64,000 bases of DNA, from positions 637,955 to 701,954 of the forward strand of contig NZ_KN050692.1 of NCBI RefSeq assembly GCF_000745475.1, in the 5' to 3' direction. The notes beneath the pieces were generated by a model that ran no database searches, was not told where the DNA came from, and worked only from the letters and a program-made list of their open reading frames with translations. The stretch is from Allobosea sp. UNC402CLCol (GTDB lineage Bacteria; Pseudomonadota; Alphaproteobacteria; Rhizobiales; Beijerinckiaceae). Below, in pieces: positions 58,179-64,000 of the stretch (position 1 is its first letter; each line of letters begins with the position of its first letter). A program made the translations under genes and the position numbers.

Positions 58179-58751
58179 TCAGTCCGGCCGTCGCGGATCG
58201 AGCCGCTCCGCCAGCCAGACGATGACGATGGCGACGCTGACGCCCCAGCCGACCTCGAAGACGCGCGACAGCATCATCACCTGCGCGGTCGTGCCGGGAT
58301 GCGGAACCAGCAGGATGATGGTGGCGGTGATGCCGGCGAGGCGTGCCGCCGTCGCGACATTGAGCAGCCAGGCCGCCAGCACCGAAAGCCCGGCCGCAAT
58401 GGCATAGCTGACGATGTGCTGCCCGGTCGTCAGGACCACCGCGACGCCGATCACGCCACCGATGGCCGCGCCGACGAACTGGTCGCGGGCCGTCGTGCGG
58501 GTCGCGCCGAATTCGGTCTGGACGACAGCCATGGCGGTGATCGCGGCCCAGAAGCCTTCGCGCAGCCCCAGCGCCTGCGTCGGCAGATAGGCGGCGAGCG
58601 CCGCGACCGTCGACATCAGCGCGTGCTCGAGACCGTCCGCGAGGCGCCGCCTGACCGGGAGGCGCTTGCGCAGCTCGGCCAGATATCCGCGCAGGCGCCG
58701 GATGCGCCTGCTCTCGCGCCCCGCTCCCTTGTCGGCAGGCGCGGGCTCCAC
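58179..58751 (-). CDS. FUSC-like membrane protein
   Basis: 190 residues with a basic cytoplasmic N terminus (about 40 residues) and then about six helices in a fusaric-acid-resistance-like (FUSC_2) arrangement: ALMSTVAALAAYLPTQALGL, GFWAAITAMAVVQTEFGATR, TTARDQFVGAAIGGVIGVAV. The block WAAITAMAVVQ is typical of the family. Such proteins are linked to export of aromatic acids, but half-length members like this are mostly uncharacterised. The stop abuts the aat stop; the next gene upstream begins 3 bases away from its start. Confidence 0.82.
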   Translation of the reverse strand: MEPAPADKGAGRESRRIRRLRGYLAELRKRLPVRRRLADGLEHALMSTVAALAAYLPTQALGLREGFWAAITAMAVVQTEFGATRTTARDQFVGAAIGGVIGVAVVLTTGQHIVSYAIAAGLSVLAAWLLNVATAARLAGITATIILLVPHPGTTAQVMMLSRVFEVGWGVSVAIVIVWLAERLDPRRPD

Positions 58752-58754
58752 GGC

Positions 58755-59372
58755 TCAGCCGCCGCCGGTGGGATCGCGGCCGGGGACGGGATTGGTCGGG
58801 AAGAAGCGCTGGCTCGGCCGCTGCGGCTGCACGGGCACGCCGCGCGGCGGCTCGACATCGATGCGGCCGCCGCCCGGCGGCGGCTGGTTGACGTCGCGCG
58901 GCGGGGTCGTGCGCGGCTTACGCTGGTCGTCCGTCGGCGGAGGCGGCTCGGGCTCCTTCGGATCGACGATCACCTCGGTCCCGCCTTTGCAGTCCGTCAG
59001 CCACACGTCGTAGATCGCGTGCTCGACGCCGTGCAGGCCGGGGCTGTCGGCGAACATCCAGCCGGAGAAGATGCGGCGGTATTCGTTGTTGAAGGTGACT
59101 TCGTCGACCTCGACGAAGGCATCGGTGCGCGGTGCCTCGGTCGGCGGGCGCGTCCAGCAGACGCGCGGCGTGATCTGGAGGGCGCCGAACTGCACCGTCT
59201 CGTTGATCGAGACCTCGAAGGAGATGATGCGGCCGGTGATCTTGTCGAGGCCGGCGAAAATCGCCGTCGGGTTCTTGATGCGGTCGGCCAGCGCCGGGCC
59301 GGCGGCAACCGTCATCGTCAGAGCGCTCGCGGCGAGACCAGCCAGAATCGGGAAACGGGACAAGGACGGCAT
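58755..59372 (-). CDS. DUF2155 domain exported protein
   Basis: 205 residues from the ATG at 59372, giving a signal peptide (MPSLSRFPILAGLAASALTM, cleavage near ALADR). The conserved DUF2155 core spans about 30-120: AIFAGLDKITGRIISFEVSI, VQFGALQITPRVCWTRPP and GWMFADSPGLHGVEHAIYDV. The remaining 70 residues are proline-rich and likely disordered. DUF2155 proteins are alphaproteobacterial; their placement beside an NDUFA12 homologue upstream is common in this group, as I recall, but a link to complex I is unproven. Confidence 0.88.
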   Translation of the reverse strand: MPSLSRFPILAGLAASALTMTVAAGPALADRIKNPTAIFAGLDKITGRIISFEVSINETVQFGALQITPRVCWTRPPTEAPRTDAFVEVDEVTFNNEYRRIFSGWMFADSPGLHGVEHAIYDVWLTDCKGGTEVIVDPKEPEPPPPTDDQRKPRTTPPRDVNQPPPGGGRIDVEPPRGVPVQPQRPSQRFFPTNPVPGRDPTGGG

Positions 59373-59582
59373 GCTGGCGCGAATCTCTCCGGCATCGCGG
59401 ACATGGCGCGACGAGGCGCAGTAACACGGCGAAGGCAGCGGAAAAAGGGCGTTGCATCGGAAACCGCGCCGCCGCCCCACGCCGCCGCGCAGAAGAACCA
59501 TCATGCGCGCCAAGAAGGAAGCGTGCGCCCATCAAAAAGGCCGCCCCGGCAGGAGCGGCCCGATAGCGGGAGCCTCAGCGCC

Positions 59583-59993
59583 TCAGCGACCCGGCGTCCA
59601 GGCCTCGTAATCCCCGGTCGCGGCCGGGCGCTCGCCCTCGGCCAGCGTCGAGCCCTGGGGCCGATAGGCCAGCGCCGTGCCGGTCCAGTTCTGCTGATGC
59701 TGCTCTTGCCACTCGCGCGGCTGGTAGCTCTCCTCGGAGGGAGCGACATCGACCGTGTGATGCAGCCAGCCATTCCAGCCGGCGGGGATGTTCGACGCCT
59801 CGATCGGGCCGTTATAGACCACCCAGCGGCGCTGGAAGCCGAGCGCCTTGTCCTTCACCCCACCCTTGGTGCGGTAATAGACATTGCCGAATTCGTCCTC
59901 GCCCACCCTCTCGCCGAAGCGCCAGGTGTGGAAGCGCGTGCCGATCGTCTGGCCGTTCCACCAGGTGAAGATCTGCAGCAGCCAGTTCTTCAT
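59583..59993 (-). CDS. NADH:ubiquinone oxidoreductase NDUFA12-type subunit
   Basis: 136 residues starting MKNWLLQIFTWWNGQTIGTR at the ATG at 59993. The block VGEDEFGNVYYRTKGG and the later RRWVVYNGPIEASNIPAGWN and GWLHHTVDVAPSEE match the NDUFA12/B17.2 subunit of mitochondrial complex I, kept as a supernumerary subunit in alphaproteobacteria. It would sit on the membrane-facing side of complex I near the iron-sulfur proteins. The main nuo operon is not in this window. A DUF2155 gene follows on the same strand. Confidence 0.94.
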   Translation of the reverse strand: MKNWLLQIFTWWNGQTIGTRFHTWRFGERVGEDEFGNVYYRTKGGVKDKALGFQRRWVVYNGPIEASNIPAGWNGWLHHTVDVAPSEESYQPREWQEQHQQNWTGTALAYRPQGSTLAEGERPAATGDYEAWTPGR

Positions 59994-60079
59994 CGTCCTC
60001 AGTCCATGCACTCGCGCGCTCGCAAATGCGTGCGCGTCTGTCGCGGACTTATGGCGGCAGCGCCCGCCCCTGTCCAGTC

Positions 60080-60223
60080 CGCAGCGACGTGGCCACCCCG
60101 CGTGACAGCATCGAAGATCACGATCAGCGTCTCGCGCTGGCCCGGCTTCAGCGTCTGGCGCCTGAGCTCGAAAACGGGGGCGACGGCAGAATCGGCGCCG
60201 GCGTTCGGGATCGGTCGGTTCAT
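60080..60223 (-). pseudogene. Truncated NIPSNAP-like fragment
   Basis: The frame starting at the ATG at 60223 reads MNRPIPNAGADSAV, then VFELRRQTLKPGQRETLIVI and FDAVTRG, which resembles the first strand and helix of NIPSNAP-family proteins (ELRxYTLKPGQRDxLIxLF). After about 35 residues the likeness ends and the frame runs on to 59999 without the rest of the domain. The fragment is too short to fold as a NIPSNAP domain, so it is probably a relic. The call rests on one motif. Confidence 0.4.
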
Positions 60224-60622
60224 TGAAGCCCAGCCTGGGAAGACAGTGGTGGGCGCAATCTGTGCAAGCCGGCGCCTGATTCTGTCAGCCCCCGCCGGAA
60301 TCATCTTGCCGGATTTTCGCCGCGATTCGGCTCGGCGACCGCCACAATCGGGCAGCCGAAATGCCCCGACTTCAAGCACTTGCGACGGTCCACGCAACCG
60401 GCATCTGCAAGACCGTTCGGACGAACGCGCATTTACGCCTCGTCAACCATGAATAGCGGGGATTTTAGGGACTGCGCTTCATGCGGCTCTGTGGCAATCT
60501 TGCCGCGCGGCGGTGATTCTTCCCGCCATTTCCAAGGCTTAGCCAGCGCCTTGAAACTTATCCCCACAACTCACACATTCATACCAGATGTCGTGTCCAC
60601 AAGGATCGACCCGCACTATTCC
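60224..60622. other. Gene-free stretch upstream of the nrdJ promoter
   Basis: Frames on both strands here are short and unlike any family I know. The sequence becomes more AT-rich toward 60400-60600. A TTATCCCCACAA (60558-60569) resembles a DnaA box with one mismatch. Nothing else was recognised. Confidence 0.45.
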
Positions 60623-60651
60623 TTGACGAGAGGGGTGCGACGGGACTAGAT
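60623..60651 (+). promoter_or_regulatory. Candidate sigma-70 promoter of nrdJ
   Basis: TTGACG and CTAGAT with a 17-base spacer. It would give a 5' leader of about 260 nt before the nrdJ start. No NrdR box was recognised nearby. Confidence 0.45.
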
Positions 60652-60917
60652 TTTGACTATCGCATGACGGCTGGCGGCGACGCCTCTGGAAACGGCGAGA
60701 CCATAGTTTCCCAGAGTTGTCCGGGCCTGCCGCCGCATCCGCGAGAGATCGTGGAAGCGAACGGATTTGCGCGGACGGCTCTGGCCGCGACCGGGCCCAC
60801 AGGCGGGACGACACCGCCAGGACCCACGGGGCATCAAACCGAGTTGGCCGACATCAGGAGCCGGTGATCAACCGGCCGCGCGGGCATCCACCCGCGGCAG
60901 ATCAAGGGACGAAGATC
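60652..60917 (+). other. Long structured 5' leader of nrdJ
   Basis: Contains several possible hairpins: CTCTGGAAAC / GTTTCCCAGAG (about 60691-60716, one bulge), GCCGGT-GATCA-ACCGGC (about 60862-60878) and CGCGGG-CATCCA-CCCGCG just before the ribosome site. No cobalamin riboswitch consensus was recognised, although the gene product uses B12. Confidence 0.4.
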
Positions 60918-63900
60918 ATGCGCATCGAGCGCCGCTATACCACCGCCGGACAGTCGCCCTATGCCGCGATCCCGTTCCGATCGGCCGTCAGCGAGATCAA
61001 GAACCCGGACGGCTCCGTCGTCTTCCGGCTGGAAGGCATCGAGGTCCCCGAGACCTGGTCGCAAGTGGCGAGCGACGTGCTCGCGCAGAAATATTTCCGC
61101 AAGGCCGGCGTGCCGGCGCGCCTGAAGAAGTTCGAGGAGAACGACGTTCCCTCCTTCCTCTGGCGCTCAGTCGCCGACGAGGCCGCTCTCGCCGAATTGC
61201 CCGAGGGCGAGCGTTACGGCTCCGAAATCTCCTCCAAGCAGGTCTTCGACCGTCTCGCCGGCTGCTGGACCTATTGGGGCTGGAAGGGCGGCTATTTCTC
61301 CTCCGAGGAGGATGCCGCGGCCTTCCATGACGAGCTGCGCTTCATGCTCGCGACCCAGCGCGTCGCGCCGAACTCGCCGCAATGGTTCAACACCGGCCTG
61401 CATTGGGCCTATGGCATCGACGGCCCCAGCCAGGGCCATTTCTACGTCGACTTCAAGACCGGCAAGCTGGTGAAGTCGAAGTCGAGCTACGAGCATCCGC
61501 AGCCGCATGCCTGCTTCATCCAGGGCGTGCAGGACGACCTCGTCAACGAGGGCGGCATCATGGATCTCTGGGTCCGTGAAGCCCGCCTGTTCAAATACGG
61601 CTCCGGCACCGGCTCGAACTTCTCGATGCTGCGCGGCGAAGGCGAGAAGCTCGCCGGCGGCGGCAAGTCCTCCGGCCTGATGTCCTTCCTCAAGATCGGT
61701 GACCGCGCCGCCGGCGCGATCAAGTCGGGCGGCACCACCCGCCGCGCCGCCAAGATGGTCGTGGTCGATGCCGACCATCCGGATATCGAGGCCTATATCG
61801 ACTGGAAGGTGAAGGAGGAGCAGAAGGTCGCCGCCCTCGTCACCGGCTCCAAGACCGTCAAGAAGCATATGAAGGCCGTGCTCAAGGCCTGCGTGAACTG
61901 CGAAGGCGACGGCGACAGCTGCTTCGATCCCGAGCAGAACCCGGCCCTGAAGCGCGAGATCAAGCTCGCCCGCAAGGCGCTGGTGCCGGACAACTACATC
62001 AAGCGCGTCATCCAGTTCGCCAAGCAGGGCTACAAGGACATCTCCTTCGACACCTATGACACCGATTGGGATTCCGACGCCTATCTCACCGTCTCCGGCC
62101 AGAACTCGAACAACTCGGTCTCGCTGACCGACGACTTCCTGCGCGCCGTCGAGAACGACAATGACTGGAACCTGACCGCCCGTACCACCGGCAAGGTCCA
62201 CAAGACGCTGAAGGCCCGCGACCTCTGGGAGAAGATCGGCTACGCCGCCTGGGCCTCGGCCGATCCCGGCCTGCACTTCAACTCGACGATGAACGACTGG
62301 CACACCTGCCCGGCTTCCGGCCGGATCCGGGCGTCCAATCCGTGCTCGGAGTACATGTTCCTCGACGACACCGCCTGCAACCTGGCCTCGGCCAACCTGC
62401 TGCAGTTCTACGACACCGAAACCAAGAGCTTCGACGTCGCGGCCTATGAGCATCTCTGCCGGCTCTGGACCGTCGTGCTCGAGATCTCGGTGACGATGGC
62501 GCAGTTCCCGAGCCGCGAGATCGCCGAGCTCTCCTACGAGTACCGCACGCTCGGCCTCGGCTACGCCAATATCGGCGGCCTGCTGATGACCATGGGCCTC
62601 GGCTACGACTCGGACGAGGGTCGTGCGCTCGCCGGTGCGCTCACCGCGATCATGACCGGCGTCGCCTATGCGACCTCGGCCGAGATGGCCGGCGAGCTCG
62701 GCCCCTTCCCCGGCTACAAGAAGAACGCCAGCCACATGCTGCGCGTCATCCGCAACCACCGCACCGCGGCCCATGGCCTCGCCGACGGCTATGAGGGCCT
62801 GAGCGTCACCCCGGTCCCGCTCGACCACGCAACCCTCGCCCGCCTCGGCGGCTCGGCCGTCACCATGGCGGAGCGCTCCCGCATCGTCTGGGACGAGGCG
62901 CTGGAGCAAGGCAAGCGCTACGGCTATCGCAATGCCCAGGCGACCGTGATCGCACCGACTGGCACGATCGGCCTCGTCATGGATTGCGACACCACCGGCA
63001 TCGAGCCCGATTTCGCGCTGGTGAAGTTCAAGAAGCTCGCCGGCGGCGGCTACTTCAAGATCATCAACCGCGCCGTTCCGGATGCGCTGCGCGCGCTCGG
63101 CTACCGCGAGGCGGATATCGCCGAGATCGAGGCCTATGCCGTCGGCCATGGCTCGATGAAGCAGGCGCCGGGCGTCAACCCCTCGACGCTGCGCGCCAAG
63201 GGCTTCACCGACGAGAAGATCGAGGCGATCGAGAAGGGCTTGAAGAGCGCCTTCGACATCAAGTTCGTCTTCAACAAGTGGACGCTGGGCGAGGATTTCC
63301 TCACCGGCACCCTCAAGGTCCCGGCCGAGAAGCTCAACGACATGTCGTTCGAGCTTCTGCCCTTCCTCGGCTTCACCAAGGCCGAGATCGAGGCCGCCAA
63401 CGTCCATGTCTGCGGCGCGATGACCCTGGAAGGCGCCCCGCACCTGAAGACCGAGCACTACAACGTCTTCGATTGCGCCAATCCCTGCGGCCGCATCGGC
63501 AAGCGCTATCTCTCGGTCGAGAGCCATATCCGCATGATGGCGGCCGCCCAGCCCTTCATCTCGGGGGCGATCTCCAAGACCATCAACATGCCGAACGAGG
63601 CGACGGTCGAGGACTGCAAGAGCGCCTATATGCTCTCGTGGAAGCTGGCGCTGAAGGCGAACGCCCTCTATCGCGACGGTTCCAAGCTCTCGCAGCCGCT
63701 GAACTCGGCGCTGATCTCGGACGATGACGACGAGGCAGACGACGCGGTCGAGACGCTGGTCGCCCAGCCGATGGCGGCGCGCGCCACCCAGATCTCGGAG
63801 AAGATCGTCGAGCGCATCGTCGAGCGCATCGAGCGCAAGCGCGAGCGCGAGAAGCTACCGGATCGCCGCACCGGCTACATCCAGAAGGCCACGGTCGGCG

Positions 63901-64000
63901 GCCACAAGGTCTATGTCCACACCGGCGAGTATTCGGACGGGCGCCTCGGCGAGATCTTCATCGACATGCACAAGGAGGGCGCGGCCTTCCGGGCGATGAT
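60918..64000 (+). CDS. nrdJ: Adenosylcobalamin-dependent (class II) ribonucleotide reductase, 3' end outside window
   Basis: Reduces ribonucleotides to deoxyribonucleotides using a B12 radical, so it works with or without oxygen. The frame runs from ATG 60918 (AGGGACGAAG upstream) to the window edge with at least 1027 residues. Blocks: APNSPQWFNTGLHWAYG, HPQPHACFIQGVQDD, YGSGTGSNFSMLRGEGE, NPCSEYMFLDDTACNLASAN (active-site cysteine and Asn-Cys-Glu type residues), YGYRNAQATVIAPTGTIGLV and ISGAISKTINMPNEATVEDC. The length and an extra N-terminal part match the long NrdJ of Alphaproteobacteria. The C-terminal redox cysteines lie beyond the window. Confidence 0.96.
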   Translation, partial: MRIERRYTTAGQSPYAAIPFRSAVSEIKNPDGSVVFRLEGIEVPETWSQVASDVLAQKYFRKAGVPARLKKFEENDVPSFLWRSVADEAALAELPEGERYGSEISSKQVFDRLAGCWTYWGWKGGYFSSEEDAAAFHDELRFMLATQRVAPNSPQWFNTGLHWAYGIDGPSQGHFYVDFKTGKLVKSKSSYEHPQPHACFIQGVQDDLVNEGGIMDLWVREARLFKYGSGTGSNFSMLRGEGEKLAGGGKSSGLMSFLKIGDRAAGAIKSGGTTRRAAKMVVVDADHPDIEAYIDWKVKEEQKVAALVTGSKTVKKHMKAVLKACVNCEGDGDSCFDPEQNPALKREIKLARKALVPDNYIKRVIQFAKQGYKDISFDTYDTDWDSDAYLTVSGQNSNNSVSLTDDFLRAVENDNDWNLTARTTGKVHKTLKARDLWEKIGYAAWASADPGLHFNSTMNDWHTCPASGRIRASNPCSEYMFLDDTACNLASANLLQFYDTETKSFDVAAYEHLCRLWTVVLEISVTMAQFPSREIAELSYEYRTLGLGYANIGGLLMTMGLGYDSDEGRALAGALTAIMTGVAYATSAEMAGELGPFPGYKKNASHMLRVIRNHRTAAHGLADGYEGLSVTPVPLDHATLARLGGSAVTMAERSRIVWDEALEQGKRYGYRNAQATVIAPTGTIGLVMDCDTTGIEPDFALVKFKKLAGGGYFKIINRAVPDALRALGYREADIAEIEAYAVGHGSMKQAPGVNPSTLRAKGFTDEKIEAIEKGLKSAFDIKFVFNKWTLGEDFLTGTLKVPAEKLNDMSFELLPFLGFTKAEIEAANVHVCGAMTLEGAPHLKTEHYNVFDCANPCGRIGKRYLSVESHIRMMAAAQPFISGAISKTINMPNEATVEDCKSAYMLSWKLALKANALYRDGSKLSQPLNSALISDDDDEADDAVETLVAQPMAARATQISEKIVERIVERIERKREREKLPDRRTGYIQKATVGGHKVYVHTGEYSDGRLGEIFIDMHKEGAAFRAM

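Noticed and set aside
60558..60569. DnaA box TTATCCCCACAA before nrdJ
   Set aside because: One mismatch to the consensus and a single site; too weak to claim DnaA control.
60652..60917. Cobalamin riboswitch upstream of nrdJ
   Set aside because: I could not find the B12-box or GCCACTG-type conserved core, only generic hairpins.
61167..63527. Open frame of 786 codons on the minus strand opposite nrdJ
   Set aside because: Shadow of nrdJ, which is certain on the plus strand.
1..64000. CRISPR arrays, prophage or intact insertion sequences
   Set aside because: No regularly spaced repeats, no cas, phage or transposase genes were found; only the integrase scar near 31161.

Overview
The window looks like chromosome of a high-GC Hyphomicrobiales (Rhizobiales) alphaproteobacterium. 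A Bosea-like genus is my inference, not a result. The inference rests on the NDUFA12-type complex I protein, DUF2155 and DUF2865 proteins, the Ku/LigD end-joining genes, and two families of palindromic intergenic repeats of the sort common in this order. Almost all genes are intact and tightly packed. Only two short stretches look like decayed genes.

Layout. 1-2652: non-homologous end joining (3' part of ligD, then two convergent ku genes whose stop codons touch). 2937-7294: a two-gene RND efflux pump. 7538-16008: a ferric-siderophore locus (TonB receptor, FhuD, FhuB, siderophore-interacting reductase and FhuC-type ATPase on the minus strand, with a divergent AraC-type regulator). Its intercistronic gaps hold palindromic repeats. 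16190-28088: a compact selenium module. It has a selenocysteine formate dehydrogenase (fdoG with an in-frame TGA and a SECIS hairpin, fdoH, fdoI), fdhE, selA, a Sel1-repeat gene, selB, the tRNA-Sec gene selC lying inside the 3' end of the selB frame, two unrecognised genes, and a convergent selD. 28139-30695: an exported transglutaminase-like protein, a TlpA-like thioredoxin and two small unknowns. 31000-31391: tRNA-Phe and tRNA-Gln with the remnant of an integrase between them. 31612-33598: homogentisate dioxygenase with a divergent MarR regulator.

33796-42513 is mostly housekeeping: glpK, Ppx/GppA, rlmE, a DHA2 exporter, guaB, a MAPEG protein and two exported unknowns. 42667-49862: DUF2865, a ferric-iron ABC binding protein and permease without a neighbouring ATPase, an AsmA-like protein, and a secreted MetX-like hydrolase. 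49993-54230: an M20 amidohydrolase, an accessory ClpP, an ArsR/SRPBCC pair, an AT-richer exported unknown, and MarC. 54442-64000: gyrA, aat, FUSC, DUF2155, NDUFA12, and the start of the B12-dependent ribonucleotide reductase nrdJ, which runs off the window.

The selenium module is the clearest functional unit. It carries substrate enzyme, maturation chaperone, Sec synthesis, Sec-specific elongation factor, tRNA and selenophosphate synthase in 12 kb. The parts without an established explanation are the Sel1 gene coupled between selA and selB, the selB frame running through selC, and the two unknown genes between selC and selD. No CRISPR array, prophage or intact insertion sequence was seen.
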